From CADEED01 sp041395625 (lineage in GTDB: Bacteria > Pseudomonadota > Gammaproteobacteria > Steroidobacterales > Steroidobacteraceae), in the NCBI GenBank assembly GCA_041395625.1, contig JAWLAE010000001.1, forward strand, positions 1,116,001-1,180,000: DNA of 64,000 bases, given 5' to 3'. The notes under the pieces were generated by a model that saw only the letters and a list, made by a program, of their open reading frames with translations, made no database searches and was not told where the DNA came from. How positions within the stretch are numbered: the stretch's first letter is position 1; each line of letters starts with the position of its first letter. Positions 42,282-52,058 of this stretch are shown piece after piece. The position numbers were made by a program, and so were the translations under genes.

Positions 42282-44339
42282 TCAGAAATTCACGTGCGCA
42301 GTCGCGCGCACCTGCCGCGGCTCGACTGGGTGGAAGTGAATGTCTGCCACGGGTGCCGATTCGCCGGGGAGCTGCGACTCGTAGAAGTACGCGATGTCGT
42401 TAGCCCTGCGATCCAGCAGATTGTAGATGCCTGCGCTGAGCTTCCAGCGTTCACCGAAGCGCCGCCCCGCGCTCACGTTCACGAGCGTCGAACTTGGCGA
42501 GCGCACGCTGTCGTCCTCGATCAATGCTGCCGGCCCCAGGTAACGAAGTCGCACGCCGCCGAACCATCCCGACGGCAGGTCAATCGCTACGCCCAGCGAG
42601 GCTGCCGCCGAAACCGCACCCGGAATTCGGTCGCCGGCGGGGTCACTGTCGCGGAAGCGTGGCTTCGACCACGCATAGTCGGCATCGATGATCATCCAAT
42701 CGCGCGGCTTGGAGAACAGACTCAGTTCGACACCCTGGCGGCGACTGGGACGGGTGGCCTCGGTGGTGCCGCCGTCACCCACGAACAGGAGCTCGGACTC
42801 CAGATCGAGCTGCCACAATGACGCGGAAAGCTGTGTCCGAGGCAGGGCGGCGGTACGCAACCCGATCTCGCTGCCCGTTGCCTTCGCGAGCGGCGACACC
42901 CGCCCGACTGGCGTCACACCATCCGACGGATCGACCGCAATCGTGGCACCGCGCGCATCATTGCTGTGAAAGCCTCGGCCGGTGGCAATGAATAGTTCCG
43001 TATCGCGCCACGGACCGAGCGCGATGGAGGCCTTGGGACTAACAATCGTGTCGTTGCCGGAACCGGAATTCGTTGCGAGATTGCTGGCAACGTCATAGTC
43101 GAAGCGATCTGCACGTGCACCGACTTCGCTGCGCAACCACGGCTTCCACTGCGTCGAGAGCGACGTCCACAGCGCTGTCAGCGTCTGCCGGACGTCGTCC
43201 TCCCGAATTGTCGCGTAGCGCTGCCGGCTCTCCGTGAGATGCAGCCCCAGGGGGGCGATATCGTCATGACGCGTGTCAACGCCGACGCGCAAATGGCTGG
43301 CAGCACCGCCCAAGGCGAAAGGCAAGTCCCAGCTCAAGGCTCCGCCGTACACGCGACGCTCGTCGAACTGCTCGAACTGATCGCCCTGGCCGGGGTTCAG
43401 CGCATAAGTGAAGTTGGAGAACAGCTGCAGTTGGTAGTCCATGACATAAGCGGAATAGTCCAGCCGCGCGGCACCCGCACTCCGGAAACCCTGCATCGAA
43501 AGCGAGTAGCGCCTGGTATTGCCGCCGTTGGACGGGTCGACAAAGCCGAATCGATCCAGCAGACCGCTGTCAACCGCTCGCTGCGGGATCTGGTCGGTCG
43601 CTGTCCAATCGCCACGGTAAGCCATCAGACTCACGGACAAGCCCGCGGCATCGCTGGCGCGCGACCAGCGTGCGAGACCGTTGTATTTTCGCAAGTCCTG
43701 CGCAAGTTGCCACGGGCCGTCGGCACGATCATGCTCGAAACCCAGCAGCAGGGAGCCGCCCGCAAAGTCGGTGGAGCCGCCCGCCACCGCCCGCACGTAA
43801 GCATCCGCACCACCGGAAATCGAAACGAAGGGTGTTTGACTGGTTGCGTAGGACATGTCTGCCGCACCGGCCGCGGAGAAATTTCCCAACTCGGGGTAGT
43901 AAGTGCCCTTGCGGTAGACGATGCGATCGACCAGCTCGGGAATGACGAAATTGATGTCCATGTAGCCTTGGCCGTGGCCATGGCTAGGCATGTTCACCGG
44001 CATGCCGTCTACCCGCGTCGCAAAGTCCGTGCCATGGTCAAGATTGAACCCGCGCAGGAAATACTGGTTCGCCTTGCCGTCGCCAGTGTGCTGCGTAACG
44101 ATGAGCCCGGGCACTACCTCTAACAACTCGCCCACCCGCAACCGCGGACGATTCTGCAACTGCTCGGCGAGCACGGTGCCCTCGCTTGCCACGCGCGGCG
44201 TGCCGGACAACGCAATACGCGCTGCGACGACCACCACCTCGTCTATGTCAGTGCCGGTGACCCCTCCGGCGAGCACGGCACCTGGGAGGGTGCCGAACGC
44301 GATCGTCAGGAAACGTCGAACAAGGGACGATGATTTCAT
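42282..44339 (-). CDS. TonB-dependent outer-membrane receptor
   Basis: A 685-residue receptor with signal peptide (VRRFLTIAFGTLPGAVLAGG), a TonB-box region (DEVVVVAARIALSG), a plug with VGELLEVVPGLIVTQHTG, then QYFLRGFNLDHGTDFATRVD. The C-terminal barrel ends QVRATAHVNF. It lies between the 5-oxoprolinase/AbiE genes and the DUF969/DUF979 transporter genes, on the opposite strand. It may import the substrate used by these genes, which is an inference from position only. Start choice is based on the signal peptide; ATG 44381 upstream is an alternative. Confidence 0.9.
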   Translation of the reverse strand: MKSSSLVRRFLTIAFGTLPGAVLAGGVTGTDIDEVVVVAARIALSGTPRVASEGTVLAEQLQNRPRLRVGELLEVVPGLIVTQHTGDGKANQYFLRGFNLDHGTDFATRVDGMPVNMPSHGHGQGYMDINFVIPELVDRIVYRKGTYYPELGNFSAAGAADMSYATSQTPFVSISGGADAYVRAVAGGSTDFAGGSLLLGFEHDRADGPWQLAQDLRKYNGLARWSRASDAAGLSVSLMAYRGDWTATDQIPQRAVDSGLLDRFGFVDPSNGGNTRRYSLSMQGFRSAGAARLDYSAYVMDYQLQLFSNFTYALNPGQGDQFEQFDERRVYGGALSWDLPFALGGAASHLRVGVDTRHDDIAPLGLHLTESRQRYATIREDDVRQTLTALWTSLSTQWKPWLRSEVGARADRFDYDVASNLATNSGSGNDTIVSPKASIALGPWRDTELFIATGRGFHSNDARGATIAVDPSDGVTPVGRVSPLAKATGSEIGLRTAALPRTQLSASLWQLDLESELLFVGDGGTTEATRPSRRQGVELSLFSKPRDWMIIDADYAWSKPRFRDSDPAGDRIPGAVSAAASLGVAIDLPSGWFGGVRLRYLGPAALIEDDSVRSPSSTLVNVSAGRRFGERWKLSAGIYNLLDRRANDIAYFYESQLPGESAPVADIHFHPVEPRQVRATAHVNF

Positions 44340-44501
44340 GCTGCTGCCGTGGCTGAGTCTGGTGCAATGATTATGATGCATCGTCGAGAAAACGACCAGT
44401 TCGCGACTCCGTGCGCATCGCCACACTTCGCCCGGATGTCGGCAAACGCACGCACTTCATGTGCCCATATAATCAGCACCCACTGTGGGAGGACCGCGCT
44501 G

Positions 44502-45170
44502 ATGCTGGCATTGCTCGGAATCGCTGTGATCGTGGTCGGCTTCGTGCTGCGCTTCAATCCCTTGTTAGTCGTGGTGGTCTCGGCGCTGGTCACGGGCCTC
44601 GGCGCAGGGCTCGATCTGGTGGCTATTGTCGAGGCCTTCGGCAAGGCATTCAACGACTCGCGCTACATCAGCATCGTCTGGCTGGTGCTGCCGGTGATCG
44701 GCTTGCTGGAGCGGCACGGCCTGCAGGAGCGCGCGCGGCAGCTGATCGCCAACCTGCGCGGCGCCACCGTCGGGCGGCTGCTGATCGGTTACCTCTTGAT
44801 GCGGCAGGTGACCTCGGCGCTGGGGCTGACCTCGGTGGCCGGCCACGCGCAGACCGTGCGGCCATTGGTGGCGCCGATGGCCGAAGCCGCGGCCGAGCAG
44901 CAGGTGGGCGCGCTCGATACGCCGACCCGTGAATCCGTCAAAGCCTACGCCGCCGCCACCGACAACGTCGGGCTGTTCTTCGGCGAGGACATCTTCATCG
45001 CGATCGGCTCGATCCTGCTGATGAAAGGCGTGCTGGAACAGTACGGCATCATTCTTGAGCCGCTGCAGTTGTCCGTGTGGGCGATTCCGACCGCGATCGC
45101 CGCGTTCCTCATTCATGGTGCACGCCTGTGGTGGCTGGACCGCAAGCTCGCGCGCCGGGCGGCACCATGA
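44502..45170 (+). CDS. DUF969-family subunit of a probable 5-oxoproline transporter
   Basis: A 222-residue membrane protein (LALLGIAVIVVGFVLRF; LLVVVVSALVTGLGAGLDL; SIVWLVLPVIGLLERHG; GRLLIGYLLMRQVTSALGL), with DNVGLFFGEDIFIAIGSIL in the loop region typical of DUF969. DUF969 and DUF979 proteins form a pair that annotation pipelines name as the two subunits of a 5-oxoproline transporter. The ATG at 44502 has GGGAGGA upstream and the stop overlaps the next gene (ATGA). Confidence 0.88.
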   Translation: MLALLGIAVIVVGFVLRFNPLLVVVVSALVTGLGAGLDLVAIVEAFGKAFNDSRYISIVWLVLPVIGLLERHGLQERARQLIANLRGATVGRLLIGYLLMRQVTSALGLTSVAGHAQTVRPLVAPMAEAAAEQQVGALDTPTRESVKAYAAATDNVGLFFGEDIFIAIGSILLMKGVLEQYGIILEPLQLSVWAIPTAIAAFLIHGARLWWLDRKLARRAAP

Positions 45171-46105
45171 TCACGCTGCAGTTCGTCTATGTCGTCACCG
45201 GCCTCGTGTTCACCGCGTTCGCCATCCTGAGCTTGCGCGACCGCAGCAACACCCGCCGCGCCGGCAACGCCGCGTTCTGGGGACTGCTCGCCGTGAGCTT
45301 TCTCGCAGGCGACTATCTCGGCGACCTGTTGAACGGCATCCTGGTATTGTTGTTAGTGTCGATCGCAGGCTTCGGCGCGCTCGGGCGCGGCAATCCGGCG
45401 ACCACCACCTCGGAGGAGCGCCGCAGCGAGGCCAACCGACACGGCAACCGCCTGTTCTGGCTGGCGCTGATCATCCCCGCCACCGCCCTCCTCGGCACCC
45501 TGCTGTTCAAGCGCCTGCCGACCATCTTCGAGAGCCGCCAGGTCACTCTTATATCTCTCACCCTCGGCGTGTTGCTCGCCCTCGCCGTGGCCGCCGCGTG
45601 GCTGCGCCCGCGTGCGCTCGTGCCGCTCGAGGAAGGCCGGCGCCTGATGGACGCCGTCGGCTGGGCCGCCGTGCTGCCGCAGATGCTCGCCGCGCTCGGC
45701 GCCGTGTTCGCGCTCGCCGGCGTCGGCGATGTGATCGGCGAGTTCGCCCGCGAGGTGATCCCCGCCGGTAGCTTGTTAGGCGCCGTGGTGGCCTACGGGC
45801 TCGGCATGGCGCTGTTCACCATGATCATGGGTAACGCCTTCGCCGCCTTCCCCGTGATGGCCGCCGCGATCGGCGTGCCGCTGCTCATCCAGCAGTACGG
45901 CGGCAACCCCGCCATCGTCTGCGCGATCGGCATGCTCGCCGGCTTCTGCGGCACGCTGATAACGCCGATGGCCGCGAATTTCAACATCGTGCCGGCGGCG
46001 CTGCTGGAGCTGAAGAACCGCAACGGCGTGATCCGCGCGCAGATCCTCACCGCGCTGCCGTTGCTGGTGGTAAATATCGCTTTTATTTATTTCCTGGCGT
46101 GGTGA
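45167..46105 (+). CDS. DUF979-family subunit of a probable 5-oxoproline transporter
   Basis: A 312-residue membrane protein with about eight to nine helices; ITLQFVYVVTGLVFTAF starts it and MITPMAANFNIVPAALLEL-like sequence (TLITPMAANFNIVPAALLE) and AQILTALPLLVVNIAFIYF end it. DUF979 is the partner of DUF969. Translation is coupled to the upstream gene through ATGA. With oplAH 4 kb upstream, these genes complete an uptake-and-hydrolysis module for 5-oxoproline, assuming the family assignment holds. Confidence 0.88.
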   Translation: MITLQFVYVVTGLVFTAFAILSLRDRSNTRRAGNAAFWGLLAVSFLAGDYLGDLLNGILVLLLVSIAGFGALGRGNPATTTSEERRSEANRHGNRLFWLALIIPATALLGTLLFKRLPTIFESRQVTLISLTLGVLLALAVAAAWLRPRALVPLEEGRRLMDAVGWAAVLPQMLAALGAVFALAGVGDVIGEFAREVIPAGSLLGAVVAYGLGMALFTMIMGNAFAAFPVMAAAIGVPLLIQQYGGNPAIVCAIGMLAGFCGTLITPMAANFNIVPAALLELKNRNGVIRAQILTALPLLVVNIAFIYFLAW

Positions 46106-46320
46106 CGGACGCCAGACTGCGCCGATTGATTGAACATCAAGGTTCAGTCAGTTACTGTCCTTCATACAGCCTTGCGTAAATCGAATTGAGCCCTCTGCAC
46201 ACTTCTCGGCGTTGTCTCATCAATGTGGCGTCACTCATTGACGAATTGCACCACTTGTCAGTTCAGCTTGTGAGAATGAGAGTTACGGTGCCGGACTTTC
46301 GCCAACTTTGACTAGGCATC

Positions 46321-46681
46321 TCACGGCGACCGTAATGTCCAAACAATCAGTAGAAAATACGCGGAGAGCACGACAGTCGTGCTAGCAAAAACCCATTGAG
46401 ACTTGATGCAGTAAGTTGAAGCCACAACAACACTAGAACAGACAGCGCAGCGGCCACTGCAGACAGCAAGACCGCCCAACGCTTTCGGAGAATCAATAGT
46501 GAACCGAAAATGAGAACAAACCCGCGAGCGTCAGCATCGGCGCTCGCAGGTGCTCTCTATAGTTCGTAAGTGTATAAATGCCGCCCCACCATATCGCAAC
46601 GCATCCAAGCATAGTCCCCGCAAGAATTGGTAGCCAGATGGCAAGGTAGCGCTTCAGTTCGAGCAAGGCTAGAAGCCACCA
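46321..46681 (-). pseudogene. Decayed small membrane-protein gene downstream of RHS
   Basis: Three reading frames joined at two single-base shifts give a coherent hydrophobic protein: LELKRYLAIWLPILAGTMLG and CVAIWWGGIYTLTNYREH (46681-46520), then FVLIFGSLLILRKRWAVLLS and AVAAALSVLVLLWLQLTAS (46520-46390), then VFASTTVVLSAYFLLIVWTL to a stop at 46321. Shifts lie at AAACCC (46518-46523) and AAAAACCC (46387-46394). It has about four membrane helices and lies just downstream of the RHS gene in the same direction, where immunity genes usually sit. No complete start was found. The 215 bases before the stop (46106-46320) and 240 bases towards RHS hold no gene. Confidence 0.55.
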
Positions 46682-46921
46682 CTATGTTGCAACGTTCCTG
46701 AAAACGAAGCGTTGATCGAGTAAGGAGTTCCCCTGCTTCGATACCGAGACCTAGCGGATCACGAAATTCATCTCTGATCGCAAAGTTTGTACTGCACTGC
46801 ATCGAGAACTTGCGCCTGCAGCAATCGGCGTACAAGACGCAACCTGCAGACCTAAAGAAAGTACTATGACCAACTGAGAAAAGACAACTCTCGCCAGTTA
46901 CATCGGTAACGGTGCGATCGG

Positions 46922-49893
46922 TTAACACAAACGCGTCAGTCGCGCCCCGCTTGTTCGTCCAGCACATGCTTTTGCAGCACGCGCTTTTCCTCCGCTTCTA
47001 AGCAATCCATTAAATTGACTAACTGCAGACTGAACAGACGCAGAGTTTTTGAACTGATTCTGGAGACCTACGCTCCCAAGATCAATCGGTCCAGACCCGA
47101 AATAGTAGTGCGAAACGAAATCCTTCGTGCAGAAGAGACCGAACGAATCAACGTAGGATATGGGGTTTGCCAAAGCATAAATGTAAGTGTTGATGCCTCC
47201 TCTTTGACCAATCGGATCGCTCTCCACATATCTGTTCGTCTGCGGGTCATAGTTTCTTGAGTAGTTATAGTGCAATCCGCTTTCGGCGTCAAAATACTGC
47301 CCCGGAAACCTCAACGGGTAAGCGAACTGCGCGCTGTCGCCGTCCGGGTCGGCATTGGCCGGTGCGTTGCCGAACGGATCGCTGTCCCAGCGCCACACGA
47401 TCATGTTGTCGCTCGGGCGTGTGACGCGACGCGGCGTGTTCAAGTGATCCGTGTGGACGTAGAACACGTCCACGCCGCCACCTGCCTTGGGTCGCAGGGT
47501 GGCGATCGGAATGTCCCCCACCCACAGGGTTTCCTGAATCAACCCGCCGGTGCTCGTGTACTCTCCTAACAGGTGCCCGGCTTCGTCGTACACGAACACG
47601 GTCGTGCCGCTCGCGGCGCTTTTGCGAATTCTCTGCCCCAGCGCGTTGAAGGTATAATTGGTCGTCACGCCGGACTGCGTCGCCGACTTCAGTCGATTGG
47701 CGTAGTTGTACGCTAGGGTGACGCCGCCCAAGGTGGTCGTGTTGCCCACCGCGTCGTAACTGTGCGCGCGGGCGAGCGTGCCGGTGGTGCTGGTGATGCG
47801 GTTGCTGGCGCTGTCGACGGCCACCGTCGTGATGCCTGCGGGGAGCATGTAGGGCGCGGGTGTGTCATCGAGACGGGTACGGATCTGCCCTGCTTCATCG
47901 AAGCCATAAGTCGACAGTCCGGCGCTGTCGATCAGATTCAGGCGCCCGTCGAGATCGTAGCCGCGCACGGCCAGCGTGCCGTTGCTCCAGGTCCAGCCGG
48001 CGACGGGTCCGAACGGCTCGTAGGTCACGTTGCTGATGAGGGTCGCGCCATTGAGCGAAACGCCTGTCAACTGATTGTTACTGTTGTAGGAATACGCAAG
48101 CGCCTGACCAGAAGGCGTGGTCATCGAGGTCATTCGCCCCGCCGTGTAGCCGTACCCCACCGTGCGCGCCACGCCGCCCACTGTCGAACCTTGCTCGTGA
48201 CCCGACCGAGCGAGTCGTAGACCCAGGCGAGCGAGTGATTGGCGTCCGAGGCTGAGGTCATTCGACCCTTGCCATTGGTCCCGGCGTCGTAGCCGAACGT
48301 GAGCGTCTGATCGACGGTCGTGCCGATCTTGTAGGATCTCGTCAGCACGCGATTCAGGCTGTCGTACGTGCTCGTCATCACCGCACTGCGCGCATCGGTG
48401 GCCGTGAGCAAATTACCGGCGCTGTCGAACACGTTGTTAGTCACGCCCGTGTCGGGCTTGTCAGCTGCTTTAGATCGCCGAGCGCGTTGTACTGATAGCC
48501 GGTCACCAGATTGCGTGGATCCGTGACCTGCGTGAGATTGTCGCGCGAATCGTACTCGAACCGCGTGACCCCGTAGGCCGGATCGGTGATCTCTTTCAGG
48601 CGATTGAGTGCATCGAACGACTGCACCGTATTGCGACCGAGGGGTGCGGCGGTCGTGGTTTGATTGCCGGCCTGGTCATAGCCGAACACGGTCGCCGTGG
48701 TATCGGTGCCGGCGGCCTGCAACTGTTGCCAGAGCTGCCCGAGATCGTTGAACAGCTGCGTTCGGGTGCGCGCGAGTGCCCCGAACGGATCGTACTGATT
48801 CTCCACCTGACGATTACCCATGGCGTCGAGAACAAAGCGGGTCTGGTTTCCCAGCCCGTCCTCAATCTGCGTAAGACGATGCGCCGGGTCGTAAGTATAA
48901 AGCAAGAAAGATCCATCTGGCGCGGTGACCTTTTTGAGAAGCCCGGTCGGCCAATACTCGAAGGTCGTCACCTCGGCCGCCGCCGTCGCATAAGCCAGCG
49001 TTCGAGTGGTTAGTCTCTGGCGCGCGTCATAGGCAAAGCGAGTTTTGACCCCGTTCGAATCGGTGACCTGAATCACTTGGCCATGCGCATTATACGTGTT
49101 GTAGGTTGTGATCTGGTTCTTGGCGTTCTTGACAGTATTGATCTGGCCGCACTGGGTGCCGGTGGTACACGTGTAATAGGTGTATGTGGTTAGATCGGAG
49201 ACATCCGTGCGCGGTCCATTCTCGGTCAGCATGCGACCGTAGCTGTCCCAGGTGTAGGTCCAGGAGCGCGACACCGTGGGCACGACCGAGACATCGCTCA
49301 CGGTGCGTGTCAGCACATTGCCGGCTGCATCGTGTGTGTAGGCTGTAACCCGCTCCGGCGTGCCGTTGGCGCCGGCGCCGGCATAGACCTTCTCTTCGAC
49401 GGGCAGTCGATAAATGGGATGCCATTGCGTTGTGATCGTGCGGGTGGCCGAGGTGACAGAGCCGTAACTGGTCAGCCCCTCGGTTCGCGAGGTTTCGAGA
49501 TTGCGCGTCTGGTCGAACACGTACTCCGTGCGGCTGCCGTTCAAATCCGAGCGTGACTCGACGTTGCCATTCCCGTCATACGTCGCCTGGCCAAGGTTCG
49601 GGCACGTCGGACAGTAGACGGACGTTCCCTGCGTGCGCATCACGCCCTTTGAGCGCGTGAACACGTAGCCGCGGTATTTGCTGAGCGGATCGGTGACTTG
49701 GGTCGTGCTCTGCTCGCCATTGGGACTCTGCACGATGAACTCATAGCGGTTGACGCCGCCAGCGTGTTCCTCGCTTTGCATGATGCCCTGATCGTTGTAG
49801 GTATAGGTCGAAAACCGAACATTGCTCTCGTCCGTGATGCCGGTCAGCAACCACTGATTGGCATGCTCGTAGTGGTATTTAGTTCGAGTGCAC
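46922..49893 (-). pseudogene. RHS/YD-repeat gene, 5'-truncated and frameshifted
   Basis: About 990 residues of RHS repeats over three frames. Part one (49893-48441) has many YD repeats (YDAHG-type, such as YNTYNAHGQVIQVTDSNG) and ends abnormally at LKQLTSP; the frame should continue DTGVTNNVFDSAGNL, one C lost at 48454-48456. Part two ends near 48188, where one base is lost before VGGVARTVGYGY. Part three carries the core end RYVESDPIGQRGGINTYIYA, then a ~68-residue C-terminal part beginning FCTKDFVSHYYFGSG that would be the variable toxin tip. The 5' part is missing: RHS sequence stops near 49893, next to the RIT element. Probably inactive. Confidence 0.8.
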
Positions 49894-50054
49894 GGCCTAC
49901 CAAAACGATGGCGACGATTGGATCGCCGATCGTTTGCTCGTTGAATGACCTGGTGAGTAGGTGTCAACACGCCGCCAGAGCGTACCGTGAAGTGCCGGCG
50001 GTTGCATCTTTTTGGCTTTTTGGAGGCCTTTGGCCGTCTTCAAGCATAGGGAGA

Positions 50055-50085
50055 CGTCGCGGAGCGCGTTAGCGCTCTCGCGACG
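50055..50085. terminator. Strong hairpin between RIT element and RHS remnant
   Basis: CGTCGCGGAGCGC and GCGCTCTCGCGACG pair with one bulged base around a GTTA loop. It lies 30 bases past the end of the third recombinase gene and may end its transcription or mark the RIT end. No T run follows on the minus strand. Confidence 0.4.
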
Positions 50086-50113
50086 GGGGATTGGCGTTGG
50101 TCAACGCGTGCCG

Positions 50114-51088
50114 TTAGCCGTAGCGGCGCAGTCCCGCGACGTGCTGGAACGGCAGTCTCGCGTTGGGCAACAGATGCTCGATGGTGCCGAGCAAGTGTTT
50201 GATCGGGTGTTTGTCGGCTGCGAGACGAAGATCTTGGGCGGTCACGTGCAGATAGATCTGCGTACTGGTGAGGAGCTTGTGTCCTAACAGGTCGCGGATC
50301 GTCACCGGATTAACGCCGAGGCGCACCAGGTGGGTGGCGAAGGTGTGGCGCAGTCGATGCGGCGAGAGCGGCTTGCCCAGATGCGCGCGCAGACCGTACG
50401 TGCGCACGCGCTCGAAGATCGCGCCCCGGGTCAGCGCACGCCCGAAGCGCGAGCGAAAGAACGGCGCGGTGGGCAATGCCGGTCCGCGCGCCTGGCAGTA
50501 GACCGCGAGCGCCGCAACGACTTGATCGTTCAGCGGGACGACGCGCTCGCGGCCACCCTTGCCGCGCACCTGAATCGTGCGCTCGGTGAGATCCACGTGT
50601 CCTTGACGCAGTCCCGCGCACTCACTCGCCCGGATCCCGGTGCCGTACAGCAGCACTAACAAAGCGCGGTCGCGCAGACCGAGGATCGTGTCCGTGGGCG
50701 GTCGGGCGAGCAGCCGCTCGACTTGTTCGACGGAGAGCGTGACCGGGAGCTTGCGCGGCGTGGCGCGGATGCGTGGAAAACCGGCCAGCGGGTTCGCCCG
50801 CGGATCGAGATGACCCATGGCGGCGATGGCGGTGTAGAAGCTGCGCAGGACGACGACCGTCCGGTTGATCGCCGCATCGCCGTTGTCGCGCTCGGTGCGC
50901 AAGTACTGCAGGTAGTCGAGCACTTGGCGCGCGGTGACCGCGCTCGGATCGCCGCCCGATCCGCGCGCGTCGTGCCAGCGTTGAAACTGCGTGAGCGTGT
51001 CGCGGTAGGCGGCGATGGTGCTAGCACGCAAGCCGCGGGCGACGCAGTGCGTGCCGAGGTACAACGCCAACCAGTAGCCCCACATCAT
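50114..51088 (-). CDS. Tyrosine recombinase, third gene of RIT element
   Basis: A 324-residue integrase/XerD-type recombinase. The N-terminal SAM-like DNA-binding domain (LRASTIAAYRDTLTQFQRWH) is followed by the catalytic residues: Arg in GTGIRASECAGLRQ, Lys in IQVRGKGGRERVVPL, His-x-x-Arg in SPHRLRHTFATHL, His in LLGHKLLTSTQ and Tyr in IYLHVT. All are present. The ATG at 51088 overlaps the preceding gene by 68 bases; an upstream GTG-type start at 51187 would extend further into it. Probably functional. Confidence 0.88.
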   Translation of the reverse strand: MMWGYWLALYLGTHCVARGLRASTIAAYRDTLTQFQRWHDARGSGGDPSAVTARQVLDYLQYLRTERDNGDAAINRTVVVLRSFYTAIAAMGHLDPRANPLAGFPRIRATPRKLPVTLSVEQVERLLARPPTDTILGLRDRALLVLLYGTGIRASECAGLRQGHVDLTERTIQVRGKGGRERVVPLNDQVVAALAVYCQARGPALPTAPFFRSRFGRALTRGAIFERVRTYGLRAHLGKPLSPHRLRHTFATHLVRLGVNPVTIRDLLGHKLLTSTQIYLHVTAQDLRLAADKHPIKHLLGTIEHLLPNARLPFQHVAGLRRYG

Positions 51089-52058
51089 GGCGTCTCCCGG
51101 GTCGGGTTCGACGGGGTGGTGATCGAGGCTGACGGGGCGGTGTGAGCAACTGGGCCACGGCCGCTTGGGTGCGACCGGGCAGGACATGCAGGTACACGCC
51201 GCTCTCTTGCGGGGAGCGATGACCCATGAGCGAGGCGATGACGGCCACGTCCGCGCCGCGATCCATCAGGTGGGTGGCGAACGAATGACGCAGGGTGCGC
51301 GCGGTCATCGCCCGGCGGATGCCGGCGCGGGTGCGTGCTGCCGCGACGATGTCGCACACGTCCTTGGCACGGATGCGCCGCGCGAGGAACGCCGTGCGCA
51401 GCAGCGCACCGCGCTTGCGATCGAGTTCCAACAGGTACGCCAGCAGCTCACAGTACACGCCGTCGGGGATCGGCACGACGCGGCGCTTGTCGCCCTTGCC
51501 GTGGCGCACGATCAGCTCCTGGCGCTCGCGGTTGATATCGGCCACCTCGAGCTGACAGAGCTCCGCGGTGCGCAAACCGCAGCCATACAGCAGCAAAATG
51601 ACCAACCGATCGCGCCGCGCCGCAAAATCCCCGCGCGGACAAGCGCGCACCAGTTGCTCGGCTTCGGCCTCGGTGAGAAAGGCCGGCACGTTCCGGGTCA
51701 CCGTGTCATGCAGGTTAAAACCCGCCAGTACGTTGCGGCTGGCGCGGCCGCTGCGCCACGCGTAGTTGAGAAAGCCGCGCAGGTGGCTCGCGTCCTTGGC
51801 GAGCGAGGCCGCTGAGCGGCCCGCGCGTCGTTCGCGCTCAAACCAGTGCACGAAGTCACTGAACTCGAGCAGCCACACGGGCACGGTGGGGCGTTGCGTC
51901 GCCAAGCCGTTCACCGCCCGGCGCAGCGTGCAGCGCACGTCGATGACGGTGCGCGGTGCCTTGCGGCTCACGGTCAGCAGATAGGTCAGATAGCCTTCGA
52001 TCAACGGATCGAGTGGCTCGCCCAGCACACGGGGCAGCTCGCGGATGTTGGCGCTCAT
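51021..52058 (-). CDS. Tyrosine recombinase, second gene of RIT element
   Basis: A 345-residue recombinase. Arg in GCGLRTAELCQLEV, Lys in VRHGKGDKRRVVPI, Arg in ARTLRHSFATHLMD, His in MGHRSPQES and Tyr in GVYLHVL are present. The His that usually precedes the second Arg by two or three residues is Arg here (TARTLRH instead of xHxLRH). The last ~40 residues are Arg/Pro-rich and lie over the start of the third gene. The start overlaps the first gene (ATGA). Confidence 0.86.
   Translation of the reverse strand: MSANIRELPRVLGEPLDPLIEGYLTYLLTVSRKAPRTVIDVRCTLRRAVNGLATQRPTVPVWLLEFSDFVHWFERERRAGRSAASLAKDASHLRGFLNYAWRSGRASRNVLAGFNLHDTVTRNVPAFLTEAEAEQLVRACPRGDFAARRDRLVILLLYGCGLRTAELCQLEVADINRERQELIVRHGKGDKRRVVPIPDGVYCELLAYLLELDRKRGALLRTAFLARRIRAKDVCDIVAAARTRAGIRRAMTARTLRHSFATHLMDRGADVAVIASLMGHRSPQESGVYLHVLPGRTQAAVAQLLTPPRQPRSPPRRTRPGRRHDVGLLVGVVPRHALRRPRLAC

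Noticed and set aside
46557..46967. A 136-codon open frame on the minus strand
   Set aside because: Its second half is in another frame over the rebuilt membrane protein, and the peptide is not protein-like.
48130..48444. Separate small gene between the RHS parts
   Set aside because: It is the middle piece of the RHS gene in another frame, not an independent gene.
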